A DNA stretch of 64,000 bases from a virus: positions 64,001 through 128,000 of IMG/VR virus record IMGVR_UViG_3300048927_000157, one strand, 5' to 3'. The first letter of the stretch is position 1, and each line of letters opens with the position of its first letter. Of the stretch, positions 50,001 through 58,320 are shown in pieces. The notes under the pieces were generated by a model, which was given only the letters and a program-made list of their open reading frames with translations, ran no database searches and was not told the DNA's origin. The position numbers and the translations under genes are program-made.

Positions 50001-50112
50001 GTACTTGATTTGCCAAATTAACACTATCACTTACTCCACCAGAAGTTATTCCCATAATAGGGTCAAATCCTGATGGTGAAGCATTATATAGGTCTTGTGG
50101 TGTATTAGCCAT
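44053..50112 (-). CDS. giant putative virion protein 2, 2,019 aa, with glycine-zipper segment
   Basis: Residues ~125-170 form a Gly/Ala-rich hydrophobic segment with repeated GxxxG spacing (AGAATGAAIGSLGG, AAIGGVVGGILGGIEG); a second Gly-rich hydrophobic stretch lies at ~290-325. The central part (~620-1,350) is long coiled coil; the C-terminal ~500 residues are mixed. Membrane-active glycine zippers plus coiled coils suit a protein ejected from the capsid to span the host envelope, as for podovirus internal proteins. It starts inside the end of the 848-aa gene (8-nt overlap). Confidence 0.7.
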   Translation of the reverse strand: MANTPQDLYNASPSGFDPIMGITSGGVSDSVNLANQVLNNPVTYDFGDESLSASLKRVSELTTPDFNSIYKPSLNAASFSFNGGGTQPGGKIDPFGSYQDNTPSWIGDRINVDEYYTQMSEDWANLDKSNAGAIGIGGGIVAGAATGAAIGSLGGPIGAAIGGVVGGILGGIEGNQVSKNIGYGYVRNKFGSDQDMKYAQQGFGGRAGAGLMNLVHSADSLTLGTLGTIAYLPQAISERSLNVLFNNDFTKLLDDYDKSSQSSNRIYHSSDYDNSSLIGKLAHSELWFEQVAPAVGFMVGAIGVGRATGLGLGAVGLGGATTGAASRAFLAETIGAAAKGETQALGRQALLNGFKQAARAELKAQTFKSMAGNMVTLLTSASPESGLEARGAMNEAQENYIKAYNNAYGRLPTSEEIANFDKANRDSGNGVFAANLAVVGLSNWLQFGDAMGLNKVVKKGLLEDSINRVFGLGVKQTLGEVSEKGIQSAVWEAVQRSKIQKIGYRALKALEAPATEGLWEEGIQHVLSDTHKNYLESRFNPQATEINKSLLNAFGESFVNTYTSESGWNDIMIGMIVGAGGTVRARGGFDVLNQRQVSREIANINRNVENLNSTQQDLVTAHEDYLSKQAIYNNLANVSTARISDKIGALNQQVINSDLSKKYVASGNLEQAQLAYQNAIFAKLSAERRAGLSESNKFDMDTMIDNIPEDALVNLYNFRSPDQITDFKKETQDNLNNMVEAFDAAYEMAESLNLGSNQGSFSPTQITELAALNFFHGMHSADNANNLAQSIEQTVGINGIADSMNYYANLSGVQQRRMSELEDLQNQLEELEKRHNELLNDFSTDVLKPPRQGENEAVVSELDRTNNKLAGVQSEIESVNNRILTLTNILNSKESIPSMPFGNPASKFFDAVNLNVADSESSDVLSNLKSLDRYVEHLLDTTEKTEDEAAIDRNKADMIQSLVGAYKAQMALMRNFAKAAQMVADPAYVNNIAKGIFNRKKYDAIFDNTDWVENNESGFDELSKEEFRQLKEKLDSGVISKYDVHTFLTNAEIIRMGTSIQEGNTLNEVQPDVISKEELQEIVNQDEEGNMNLDTSSVTYRNIVEGIAQDLAAGNTLSPNQQLVYDAVKSNEAELEMLNERISEIRAESEVSPATMGDPERNSQLAEEQRINKIAEDKRTEINNRYDDLINQTNNIAQEVDALDDSITLEEGLAQMEDRIGEIEKQRQDELDEVDRILEETKQPTESRTIQINTELDRLNNFIDNVIDELRSASKELNVETVDNFDLNPKKVSKLFNDYQDLFNKEDKTNEDEAKLAQMKSLINKYGLVEGRVIDYNGTPIRLSDVLEQRNFLENEYFNTETELSPLSDSEIAVVTTEAPTDEFTARTRGGDPTVLNNYDFATFTGSNSNNEVTIANITPSLLITQLVDSKVGWSIDVDNEPIGLEQSNDLIQAGQVVRVTFNDANGEVNRVSFQLDKSRRIILPQGDIPTLEANSNLRFNPDNIIGSSGYYTLTMDVNGTQVPVRSDFDLASLIDSEAAQRLTPGDAISFEVEQDSSYNKVLLDRMKPFLSSVSEEDRAKFEPLLNMASEAVENNSRINVLKASIQSAQTFLDALNKQIEEANDAVVSDRAAYNRDVVYPLLDRATVEDRNIQNFENEISALQSRNKELRTALNVDFNKTPYEKILRNLEKKLGKSKLSDAQQREYDALRKEFKDNMVIVSKDKTGNTIGVVKSFNNSNGTNAVYMDYLRNSMFDRFEQSGYTNAKSSFTVPVQIVYMGVPNISSTDDGKVLYEFSRDNTNNTINPSKVMDIGYVSFNQLFFNSGANYNTPYNYAQSIMRDKAYTGRKVPVVMFKHNGKDIIYPISLKESLNSDVIVSQFDSLANNKSKDFSTYINDINEFLAENKISPKYRLTSLNYSDEYVNEIRDVISNSEFYPSVEEFLNSRNTAQTLIDNALIDIDLNNKPFIGPKIKFALNQVPEFTSELSNETDKVVSDSSPIKNSIEESTEENECNIELD

Positions 50113-52651
50113 TTAATAATTTTTGTATTTCTGGAGTTAACTCCAATTTTCCTGTTGTTTGATAGTTTGATAAAACTTTTCTCAACTCATTTCCTATTAT
50201 CTTAGAATAGGAAACTTGTGGAACCCACTCGTTAAGACTGGCATCTTTATCTAAACTTCTTCTTTCTCCTAAATTTAGTGTAGCCACTTTCTCTCCACTT
50301 TTATTCACAACACTGATGTATCCTTTTCCTTCTCTAGAAGCAGCCGAATGATTGAAGTAAACAGAGGTTTTAAAGTTCCCCATTACTTCTTCAGATAGTA
50401 GGGTATCAACTAGAGAATTCATTGTATTTCTATCTTCTGCATTTTTCATACCAATGATACCTAATTGTTGTTTAATAGTCTTTTTGGCAGACTCTCCATC
50501 AATATAAGCTGTATCAAAAGGGTTAGTTGCCATTCCTCTTACAGTATCTACATAAGCCTCATAGTTTCTTGATCCTGGATCTATGAACTTAACTGTAGGA
50601 GAATATAGAGGCTTTGTTCCAAGACTAGCTAATGTCATTTTATCAGTAGTGTTTCTGACCTGGCTTAGTGAAGGAATCACATTAAATAGATTTTGCTGAC
50701 TTACTGTTACAGTATTTGGAACAATCACATTATTTTTATCTGCATCTTTAGACTTAGAAAAATAGGTGATCTCAAATTTACCATTCTTTAAATCTTTTAT
50801 TTTGAAAGCAGAGTCTGATTCTAAAATTGGTACTTCTGCTGATCCCTTAGCTTCATCTGACATGGAGATAATAGTTTGCAAATCTCCTTTGTTTTTATTC
50901 GTTACTACCACATTAGCTAATCTGTCTGTATAAATCCCTGGAGCAAGTCTCTTGGCATCTTCAATGAATTGTTCATTAGAAGCAAATCCTCTTTTCATAC
51001 CTTTAGCCTCTGCCTGTTGAGCTCTTAATTTAGCTCCTCTGTATCCAGAAGCAGCCTGATTCCAATCATTGTATAAATCTGTATATGTTTTCTTTACTTG
51101 AACTAGTCTACCATTATCTATTGGGAGGAAGTCAAGTGCATTAAATGCATCAGCTCTAGATAAAAGCTTCATGAAGTTTTGAGATTGCTGTCCACTTAAA
51201 ACATCCATTCTACCTCCATTCTGTTTAAATTGAGCTATGGCAGCAACGGCAGCTTGCTTCTGATCGGCATCAACATTTCTATTTCTACCCGAAGCAATAT
51301 CATCAACGGCTGTCATCACCTGTCTTGCAAAATTGTTTTGAGCCTGATACTTGTTGCTGATATCAGCTTTCCAAGAATTATGTGCTGATTCTAATTGCTC
51401 TGGTAAAGCTTCTGAAGGATTAACATCTTCAAAAACTACATTGTTTAAATCATCAGTCCCTGAACTTTTTGAGTCAGAATCTTTACTGCCTTTGGCAGCT
51501 TTAAGTCCAATCTCCATTTCTTTTAATTCAAGTTCTCTTGACTTTATAGAAAGATCATTTTGGTACTTTTGATTTTCAAAAACTTCTTTTCTACTCTCTC
51601 TGGCTTCATTAAGAACCGAGAAGTAGTAGTCATTCTTTTTATATTCTACTGATTGGGTTTGTAGCATACCTAAAGCCATCCCTGATCTATTTGCAATCTT
51701 TTCTTTTTCAAGGTAAACTAAAGCTCCTACTGGATCTCTTTGAATATTGTCTCTCATATTAGAAGCTGAAAGAACATCATTCTCCAGAGCTTTAACCTGG
51801 TCTTGCAGTTTAGATTTCTCTGCCTCTGTTATATTACCTGTAAGTTTAGATTTTGCATCAGCAAGTTCCTTTGATTTTTGATTAATAACATTAGAGAATC
51901 CAGTAATTGTTGGGTCCAAGGTATTTTGAATATCCTTAAATCCATTCGTGCTTCCCCAAGCATTAATCTTTAACTGGTTATCAAATTTGCTTCCTAAGTA
52001 TCCCATAGCAATTTGTCTTAATTCATTGGCACTCTTACCATTAAGTGTTACCTGAATCATTTGACCTGGGTTATTAGGATCTGGAATCATAGTAACTCCA
52101 TCTCTGGAATTCTTTTGAATGTCTGAAAGAAATTTATTAACATCTCCCTCAACATCTTGATAAGGGTTATAAGTTAATGAACCTTGCATTTTAGCTCCAA
52201 GCTCAGTACTTTGCATATACTGCTGTGCTGGAGCCATACCATAGGCTTCATTTAAGGGATTATATAATTCTGGGTGTTTCTCCTTTAATTGTGTAACTTC
52301 ATCCTGATATGCTCTTATCTTGGCAGTCTCTTGAACTGCTGTCATGACATTATTATCCAGAACCTGACCAATGTGGTTGGTAATAGATGTTACTACAGAA
52401 TTTTGTGATAAATCCTGAGGTCCCAGACTGTTTGCCGAATCAACTAATTGTCTCAATTTTCCATTAAGATAGTCTCTATCAACTCCTCTTGCAAGTTGTA
52501 ATGATTGATATTTATCTATAATTGATTGAACCTTAGCTTGATTGGCATCATACTTCTGTTGTGTGAACATAAGAGCCTTCAAAGTAAAGTCTTGATCTGT
52601 AGGGTCTATCCAACCCTGTCTTGCTCTAAAAACTGAAAATGCATTAGCCAT
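50105..52651 (-). CDS. putative virion cargo protein, 848 aa
   Basis: Starts MANAFSVFRARQGWIDPTDQDF followed by a helical KALMFTQQKYDANQAKVQSI segment; this TQQKYD helix with a later D-x-S-V-V-x-S-I region resembles internal or cargo proteins of crAss-like phages as I remember them. Long coiled coils occupy ~250-400. No membrane helix. First gene of the late transcript from the promoter at 52713. Overlaps the next gene by 8 nt. Confidence 0.65.
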   Translation of the reverse strand: MANAFSVFRARQGWIDPTDQDFTLKALMFTQQKYDANQAKVQSIIDKYQSLQLARGVDRDYLNGKLRQLVDSANSLGPQDLSQNSVVTSITNHIGQVLDNNVMTAVQETAKIRAYQDEVTQLKEKHPELYNPLNEAYGMAPAQQYMQSTELGAKMQGSLTYNPYQDVEGDVNKFLSDIQKNSRDGVTMIPDPNNPGQMIQVTLNGKSANELRQIAMGYLGSKFDNQLKINAWGSTNGFKDIQNTLDPTITGFSNVINQKSKELADAKSKLTGNITEAEKSKLQDQVKALENDVLSASNMRDNIQRDPVGALVYLEKEKIANRSGMALGMLQTQSVEYKKNDYYFSVLNEARESRKEVFENQKYQNDLSIKSRELELKEMEIGLKAAKGSKDSDSKSSGTDDLNNVVFEDVNPSEALPEQLESAHNSWKADISNKYQAQNNFARQVMTAVDDIASGRNRNVDADQKQAAVAAIAQFKQNGGRMDVLSGQQSQNFMKLLSRADAFNALDFLPIDNGRLVQVKKTYTDLYNDWNQAASGYRGAKLRAQQAEAKGMKRGFASNEQFIEDAKRLAPGIYTDRLANVVVTNKNKGDLQTIISMSDEAKGSAEVPILESDSAFKIKDLKNGKFEITYFSKSKDADKNNVIVPNTVTVSQQNLFNVIPSLSQVRNTTDKMTLASLGTKPLYSPTVKFIDPGSRNYEAYVDTVRGMATNPFDTAYIDGESAKKTIKQQLGIIGMKNAEDRNTMNSLVDTLLSEEVMGNFKTSVYFNHSAASREGKGYISVVNKSGEKVATLNLGERRSLDKDASLNEWVPQVSYSKIIGNELRKVLSNYQTTGKLELTPEIQKLLNG

Positions 52652-52692
52652 TTAAAAATATTCTAAAAATAATTATTAACTACAATAAAAAA

Positions 52693-52714
52693 TGCAGCCT
52701 TGAATAAGACTGCA
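52693..52714 (-). terminator. terminator hairpin fused to late promoter
   Basis: Perfect 9-bp stem (one G-U) TGCAGTCTT/AAGGCTGCA on the - strand with loop ATTC, then TTTTTT. Its 5' arm begins with the CA of the -7 TATATTTGCA, so terminator and promoter share bases. It ends the 1,367-aa gene unit. Confidence 0.75.
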
Positions 52715-52744
52715 AATATAAGAAAAAATTTTGACTTATCAAAA
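52713..52744 (-). promoter_or_regulatory. late-type promoter with TTTTGA/TCAAAA palindrome
   Basis: -33 TTG (complement of 52740-52742), 19-nt spacer, -7 TATATTTG (complement of 52713-52720). The palindrome at 52729-52744 and the TTTTTCTTATATTTGCA stretch match the promoter at 41700-41731 nearly base for base. Drives the 848/2,019/765-aa operon. Confidence 0.75.
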
Positions 52745-52760
52745 TCTATGATAAAAATTA

Positions 52761-55700
52761 TTATGGTTTCTTTGTAACCGTTGTAGAACCTGAAACTACA
52801 TTTCCATTTTTATCAGTTTTAGTAGTCTTCACTACTTTGGTTCTACCATTGACATCTTGCATGATTGTATCTCCTGTAATAGTTAATCCAATTGGTGTAG
52901 CAGTAGCCTGGTCAAACTGGATACTTCCATCAGCTCCAATTTTAAAGTTCTCAATCATGTCATTGATCTGTCTATCTTTTTGAAGATATCTAAATCTACC
53001 TAATTGATTTCTTTGAAGAGCTTCCTGATAATCTCTGTTATCAGCTTCCTGATTAGCTTCAGTCTTCATCCATAGCTCATCTGAGTATCTGGCATTGTTA
53101 AGTCTGGCTTGCTCTTCAGCATTTGATTGACCTAAGTTAGCTTGTTGAACTTGGAACTGGTTCATTGCATTCTGTACTGAAACATTGTTGATTACATCAG
53201 CTATATTCTTCTGAGTGTTAGCTGACAGGTTTGCCTGTGCAGCCGTTCTCTGAGTATCTGTAAGTCCATCCAACATAGTGTTGGCAGTGCTTGCCTGTCT
53301 ATTAATTTCAGCCAGTTGTTGATCGTATCCTAATCTTACTGGGTCCAATCTATCTAATCTGGTTTGATATAGAGGAACTGGTGAAGCAGGAGTTGGAGCT
53401 ACTGGTCTTTGAGATGGTAAATACGGAGGAACATAAGTTTTCTTTCCTGGAGCTTGGTATGGAGTTATGTTATTCTGTGGAACTTTAGTTTCTGGAACCT
53501 TCTCTCCTGTCTTAGGGTAATAAAAAACTACTTTACCATCCTTAGTTTTTTGGATGGTTCCATCATCATTGTATTGAGCATAGATCTTTCTTCCATCAGC
53601 ATCTGTCAATTTGTCATACTGACCTGTCAATTTGTTATAGTCTTCCTCATTTAAATCTCCTGGGAGTACTGTTACTCCTCTGTGTCCAGCTAACCCATCC
53701 TCATATCCTTGAGTAATGAAATCTTGAACATTACCTAACTTTTTCTTGTCAGCATCAGATAACTGTTTGAATGAGGTTTTATTTCCTGCATCTGTTACTC
53801 CTGCCTCTTTTAATAAAGCTCTGTGCTTGTTAGTAAGACCCATCTCCCCATTCTCAATTAATTTATTTAACTGTGGATTAAGAAGTTTTACAACATCTTT
53901 TTGGTAGTCTAAGTGGGTTTGTCTATTAGTAGGAGTTTGTCCTAGATATTGCTGCCACTTATTCATTGGCTGGTAGTATAAAGCATCCCATAATTCTCCT
54001 CCAATAGATGGATTCATAGAGTTGGTTCCAACTGAATTATTAAGGGCAATAAGCTCTTCTAAAGTCATTGGTCCTCCAGGAACTTCATCTCCTAAAGCAT
54101 GGTTAGAAAGATTTCCTCCATCTTCCATTATAGCACCTTTATCTCTATCTGGTTTAGATCCTTCTTGAAGTTGATATATAAATTGAGTGAACTCACTTCT
54201 TGATTGTTCAACAACAGTTTTCTGCTGCTCTAGATCATTTATCTTATCTGATAGGAATGAATTATTGATCTCAGAAGTTTGAGAATCTTTAGTGTCTCTC
54301 CCATCTTCAGCTTGGTCAGTTACTTTTTTAAGTTTATCAAAGTATCCTTCTTGCTCATCATTCAGTTTAGATAATCCTATTTGCTTAGTATATTTTTCAA
54401 CAACTTTAGCATAAGTGTCTCCTGCCTTAACTCCTAGGTCATATTCTTTATTGATTAGTTTAGCATTCTTAGCTCCAAGCTTCACTTTATCTGAAACAAC
54501 CATTGTTCCTGGATCTAGAGCAAGTCTTTCTCCTCCCTGTCCGTGTGTTCTACCAACAACTTGTTGTACATCACCATCAAGATGTTGTACATACTCATTT
54601 CTTTCAAGTTCTGCATTTGGTTCTACCCCTGCTTCTACAGGAGCCTGTTGAATATATTCACCAGTTAATAAAGCAGATTCTGAAAGGTCTGGTCTATTAT
54701 CTTGTTCACCAAAAGCAGCAGCCAAATCTTTAGGGTTCTGACCTCCATCAGCAAACATGGCTAATAATTTATTCATTACCTCTCCACCATCAGCATATCT
54801 TAATTGCTGGTTTTCAAGTCTTCTTCTCTGACCTCTGTAGAAAGCATCTTCTGTATTTTGCTGTCTTTGTTGATAAGCATATCCTGAGTAAAGTTCTCTG
54901 GCTCCTCCAACTAAAGCATCTAATCCAGCAGCTACTCCTCTGGTAACATTTAACCCTGTAGCAATACCTCTATCAACATCATTGGTGTACTTAGAATTTT
55001 TGTTTGCATTAAATGCCAAAGATTGTCCCAGCATTCTTAGATCTTCTGGAACATCATAAGACTGTTGATTTTGAAGCATTCCCAACATTGCCATTTGTTG
55101 ATTGTAAGCTTTATCACTGTTTGCATTAACAGTATTTTGAACTGAAGGAGAATTGTATAATGCATCAAGTCCAGTATCATAATTTTGACCTGCCTTAATA
55201 GTGAATGGAGTTGGCTGTCCTGTTCTTGGATCAACATAATATCTCTCTATGTCAGTTTGAGCTGTGCCAATATTTAGATTTCTATCTGCATCAGTTTGAA
55301 TTCTCATCTGACCATTGTCCCCAATAAAACTCTTAAACTGGTTTTGTCCAGAAGCCTGTAATCTTGCATCCATCTCTGGAGTAAGTTGTAACTGCCCTTG
55401 GTTAGGCTGATTAGGTCCATTTAAAACCTGACCAGTGGTTGGGTCCACTAATGATGACATAGCATCCTGAAGCCCTGGGAATGTAGAAGTTCTATTTAAA
55501 GGTAAAGGAAGTGGTCCACCAATAGCCATCTTAGGAATTTCCCCTCCTAGTTCTTTCTTAGGAAGAGAGTTTTTAATTTTGTTGTACTTATCGTATCCAC
55601 TACCATAGTTACCTCTACCAAAAATAGGTAGATCTCCCAGTAACCCTGTTAGTTTATCTTGTTCTGATTTGTTATTCACATTGTATCTTTTACCATTATA

Positions 55701-56864
55701 GATAATTGACTGAGAAGCTGAATCGTATCTCATGTCATTTACCTTTTGCTCATTTTTAAAATCTTGAGCATTTTCGATTAATTTTTTGTTTCTGTTAATA
55801 ACCTGCTGAGTTCTGTAGATTTTAGCAAACCCATGTTTAGATTCACCACCTTCTATAGACTTAGCTAATTGGTCATTTACAGCATTTAATCTGGCTCTGG
55901 TATATGATGTACCATTGATGGTAAAAGTGTCCGTTTTTGGGTTGTATCCATCAGTTGTTTTTCCAGGATTAGTTGAAGCTGGTTTCTGAGTTGTATCTCT
56001 CTTTTTAGATAATCCAATATCTGCCAAGTTATTAATATCTGATTGTTTAATTACAGATGCTGTACTTGGTGTTGAAGTTCCATTCAAAGCCTGTCTTACA
56101 AGTTGTTGGGCTTCTCCTGATCCTACATTATCTGAAAGTATTTGTCTAAGTGCTTGTGGGCTATAATTTTTTAAAGCTGCCAAGTTTGGATTTCCTTCAA
56201 CAATGTCAACTAAATTATTGTAGTCTATTTGTTCTCCAGATAATCCACTTGCAGATCTTCCTGGAATTCTTGCTCCAGATCCTGAAGGTGTACTTGGTTT
56301 ATTATCACTTGCTGCTAATGTGTTATACCTTTTTCCTTTATAGGTAAAAGTTCCCTGAGGTCCTACTGAACTTCTAGCTTGTCTCCATGCTTCAGCAAAA
56401 GAACCACCATCATAATTTCTAGAATCATGGCTTGGATTAGCTGCTGGAGTAGGAACAGGACTCTGACCTGAAGGTGGAATCATTGAATTACCTGAAGGTA
56501 CATTAATTCCTAAAGAAGCCTTAATCTCATCAGCCAAAGTTCCAATCTCTTCTGGAGTAGTTCCTACTCTTTGAAAAACAGAACTTGTGTTACCTTGAGA
56601 TAAATCAATGTTAGGAACCATAACTCCTGGTGCATCTCTTTGATCTAAAGGTGTGATATTTGGATCTCCGTTATAATTTAAAGCATAATCTATTTCCCTT
56701 TGAGAAGGAACAGGAAAAGGGATTGATAAAGTATCATTCCCTAAATATTGACTCTCCAGTGCTCCATCTGGAACATCTGTATAAGGGTCATAAGGTCCTC
56801 CATCCTCGAAAAAATCTAGGTTGGATTCCTGAAGTTTTTTGTATAGTTTTGATATATCAATCAC
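52761..56864 (-). CDS. putative virion protein with DGG motifs, 1,367 aa
   Basis: GTG start at 56864; no upstream ATG before an in-frame stop. Low-complexity Pro/Ser/Asn/Gln-rich, with recurring x-D-G-G tetrads (FEDGG near residue 20, ADGGE and ADGGQ near 695-715, MEDGG near 925). The central segment with ELERNEYVQ, GRTHGQGGE and GTMVVSD (~765-800) follows a pattern common in large virion proteins of Bacteroidota and crAss-like phages. No catalytic motif. Probably a structural or cargo protein. Flanked by its own weak promoter and the terminator at 52693. Confidence 0.65.
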   Translation of the reverse strand: MIDISKLYKKLQESNLDFFEDGGPYDPYTDVPDGALESQYLGNDTLSIPFPVPSQREIDYALNYNGDPNITPLDQRDAPGVMVPNIDLSQGNTSSVFQRVGTTPEEIGTLADEIKASLGINVPSGNSMIPPSGQSPVPTPAANPSHDSRNYDGGSFAEAWRQARSSVGPQGTFTYKGKRYNTLAASDNKPSTPSGSGARIPGRSASGLSGEQIDYNNLVDIVEGNPNLAALKNYSPQALRQILSDNVGSGEAQQLVRQALNGTSTPSTASVIKQSDINNLADIGLSKKRDTTQKPASTNPGKTTDGYNPKTDTFTINGTSYTRARLNAVNDQLAKSIEGGESKHGFAKIYRTQQVINRNKKLIENAQDFKNEQKVNDMRYDSASQSIIYNGKRYNVNNKSEQDKLTGLLGDLPIFGRGNYGSGYDKYNKIKNSLPKKELGGEIPKMAIGGPLPLPLNRTSTFPGLQDAMSSLVDPTTGQVLNGPNQPNQGQLQLTPEMDARLQASGQNQFKSFIGDNGQMRIQTDADRNLNIGTAQTDIERYYVDPRTGQPTPFTIKAGQNYDTGLDALYNSPSVQNTVNANSDKAYNQQMAMLGMLQNQQSYDVPEDLRMLGQSLAFNANKNSKYTNDVDRGIATGLNVTRGVAAGLDALVGGARELYSGYAYQQRQQNTEDAFYRGQRRRLENQQLRYADGGEVMNKLLAMFADGGQNPKDLAAAFGEQDNRPDLSESALLTGEYIQQAPVEAGVEPNAELERNEYVQHLDGDVQQVVGRTHGQGGERLALDPGTMVVSDKVKLGAKNAKLINKEYDLGVKAGDTYAKVVEKYTKQIGLSKLNDEQEGYFDKLKKVTDQAEDGRDTKDSQTSEINNSFLSDKINDLEQQKTVVEQSRSEFTQFIYQLQEGSKPDRDKGAIMEDGGNLSNHALGDEVPGGPMTLEELIALNNSVGTNSMNPSIGGELWDALYYQPMNKWQQYLGQTPTNRQTHLDYQKDVVKLLNPQLNKLIENGEMGLTNKHRALLKEAGVTDAGNKTSFKQLSDADKKKLGNVQDFITQGYEDGLAGHRGVTVLPGDLNEEDYNKLTGQYDKLTDADGRKIYAQYNDDGTIQKTKDGKVVFYYPKTGEKVPETKVPQNNITPYQAPGKKTYVPPYLPSQRPVAPTPASPVPLYQTRLDRLDPVRLGYDQQLAEINRQASTANTMLDGLTDTQRTAAQANLSANTQKNIADVINNVSVQNAMNQFQVQQANLGQSNAEEQARLNNARYSDELWMKTEANQEADNRDYQEALQRNQLGRFRYLQKDRQINDMIENFKIGADGSIQFDQATATPIGLTITGDTIMQDVNGRTKVVKTTKTDKNGNVVSGSTTVTKKP

Positions 56865-56877
56865 AATAAAATTTTTA

Positions 56878-56908
56878 CAAATTTACAAAAAAAATAAGAG
56901 AATATAAA
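56878..56908 (-). promoter_or_regulatory. weak promoter candidate for the 1,367-aa gene
   Basis: - strand TAAATTTG (complement of 56878-56885), 13 nt before the GTG start, but TTT instead of TTG 20 nt upstream. Likely weaker than the two palindromic promoters. Confidence 0.35.
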
Positions 56909-56928
56909 ATGTATAAAGAAAACTCTTA
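56886..56928 (-). terminator. probable weak terminator after the lysin gene
   Basis: TAAGAG/CTCTTA stem (56923-56928, 56895-56900) with a 22-nt loop, then a run of T on the - strand. The large loop makes it weak. Confidence 0.4.
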
Positions 56929-58320
56929 ACTTATACTGTCTAAGAAATTTTGAGCAAAGTTAATTCTTCTACCCAGTGATCCTCTTATTTCTTTTTCACT
57001 TGGTCTCTCAAATTTTCTAGTCCATGCTTCGGTAGCTTCTGATAAATTTTTACTCTTTAAAATACTATTAAGAGTACCTTTTTCACTACCTTTTAACTCA
57101 CTGACAAGGAATTTAACCTGTGCTTCTGGAGTATTGAAATCCAGCCCTTGATCGTTTGAAAACTTAACCAGGTTTCTATATCTTGGACCCAACCACTGTG
57201 CTATACCGAAAGCTCCCGAAGAAGCATTCCTAGCTGTGTGTGAAATGTGTTCGTGTGATTCTCCTCCTAAAGATCCTATAACACCTGCAACCTGATAGTC
57301 TTGTAATCCTAAATTTTTTAATTCAGAATATAGAAGTCCTTTTGTTGGAGACAGGTTAGAAACTTTCTCAGGGTTAACTACTGATTGAGGTTTATTACTT
57401 ACTATTGGGATTGCTCCATATGTCTCATTGTTAATGATGGTAGGTTGTTTAGGTTGGAACTGGGAATAAGCTGTGTCATATAATTCCATGTTTTTAGCTA
57501 GTCTGTTTTGAACTGCTTCATTTTCCTGAACTAAAGAAAGATATTCTGGACTCTCAAAGTTTGGTACATCTTGCTTTAAATTTTGAATCATGAAATTTAT
57601 ATCCTCATCTAATCCCTCAACTATTCCCCCATCAGCAAATTGTTGATTGGGCTTATAATTCCTTCCTTCAAAGTCCAGATTGTTATTACCAATGGCATCC
57701 AGAATAGCATTTCTTTCTTGAAATCTTTGAGCTGCTATCTGTTGTCTTTCCTGTTCTTGGGCAATAAGTTGCTTCTGCTGTGCATCAATTTGTGAATCTA
57801 ATCTTATCTGATCTTGTAAACCCTTTAAAAATTCATCTCTCTTAGACGTGTCTTCCATAAAGATCTGAGTGTTTGTTGTTCCAACTAAAGCTGGATTAGG
57901 ATTTTTTACCTCTGAAGGCTGCACTCCAATTATATCTCTAGCTTCTGGAGAATAAGGATTCATCCAAACGTCTTTCTTGTTTTCACTCCCATCTCCATGA
58001 CTTAAGTGGATGTGCTTTGCAGACCCGTGGTTAGGGTCTAACAAAGTTAATCCATACTTTAATCTGTTTGGGTCTTTTGCCACATATTGCCAGACAGCAT
58101 CATCATATCTTAGGTCAATTGCATTGTCAGCATAGTGTCTACTGGTTTTTGAGTGACCCGAATCGTTTCCAGATGTTGCCAGAATCCTACTTTGAATCTC
58201 TTGAGGAAGAGTATCAAAGTATTGAATTATATTTGGATTCAAATTAGCAACATTAACACTGGAAGCTTTTTTATTCCACTTCCAGGCTGGTGTTCCGTCT
58301 TTATCTTTTAATCTTGGCAT
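56926..58320 (-). CDS. two-domain peptidoglycan hydrolase (M15-like peptidase plus phage lysozyme)
   Basis: 464 aa. Residues ~25-110: SRHYADNAIDL has the Ser-x-His-x6-Asp zinc pattern of M15 D-Ala-D-Ala-type peptidases, with a third ligand in HIHLSH. ~175-215 is a Gln-rich coiled coil, followed by a FADGG motif. Residues ~325-455 match Phage_lysozyme2: YSELKNLGLQDYQVAG, GSLGGESH with the likely catalytic Glu, and SGAFGIAQW. It should cut both peptides and glycans. Encoded between structural genes, so more likely a virion lysin for DNA entry than the lysis endolysin. Its ATG overlaps the stop of the muzzle-like gene. Confidence 0.8.
   Translation of the reverse strand: MPRLKDKDGTPAWKWNKKASSVNVANLNPNIIQYFDTLPQEIQSRILATSGNDSGHSKTSRHYADNAIDLRYDDAVWQYVAKDPNRLKYGLTLLDPNHGSAKHIHLSHGDGSENKKDVWMNPYSPEARDIIGVQPSEVKNPNPALVGTTNTQIFMEDTSKRDEFLKGLQDQIRLDSQIDAQQKQLIAQEQERQQIAAQRFQERNAILDAIGNNNLDFEGRNYKPNQQFADGGIVEGLDEDINFMIQNLKQDVPNFESPEYLSLVQENEAVQNRLAKNMELYDTAYSQFQPKQPTIINNETYGAIPIVSNKPQSVVNPEKVSNLSPTKGLLYSELKNLGLQDYQVAGVIGSLGGESHEHISHTARNASSGAFGIAQWLGPRYRNLVKFSNDQGLDFNTPEAQVKFLVSELKGSEKGTLNSILKSKNLSEATEAWTRKFERPSEKEIRGSLGRRINFAQNFLDSIS

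Noticed and set aside
35618-50112. Possible virion RNA polymerase in the giant proteins
   Set aside because: crAss-like RNA polymerases carry a DFDID/DxDGD catalytic motif. I found only DFDTD at residues 9-13 of the 765-aa protein and VDGDIN in the 2,021-aa protein, neither in a plausible double-psi barrel context.
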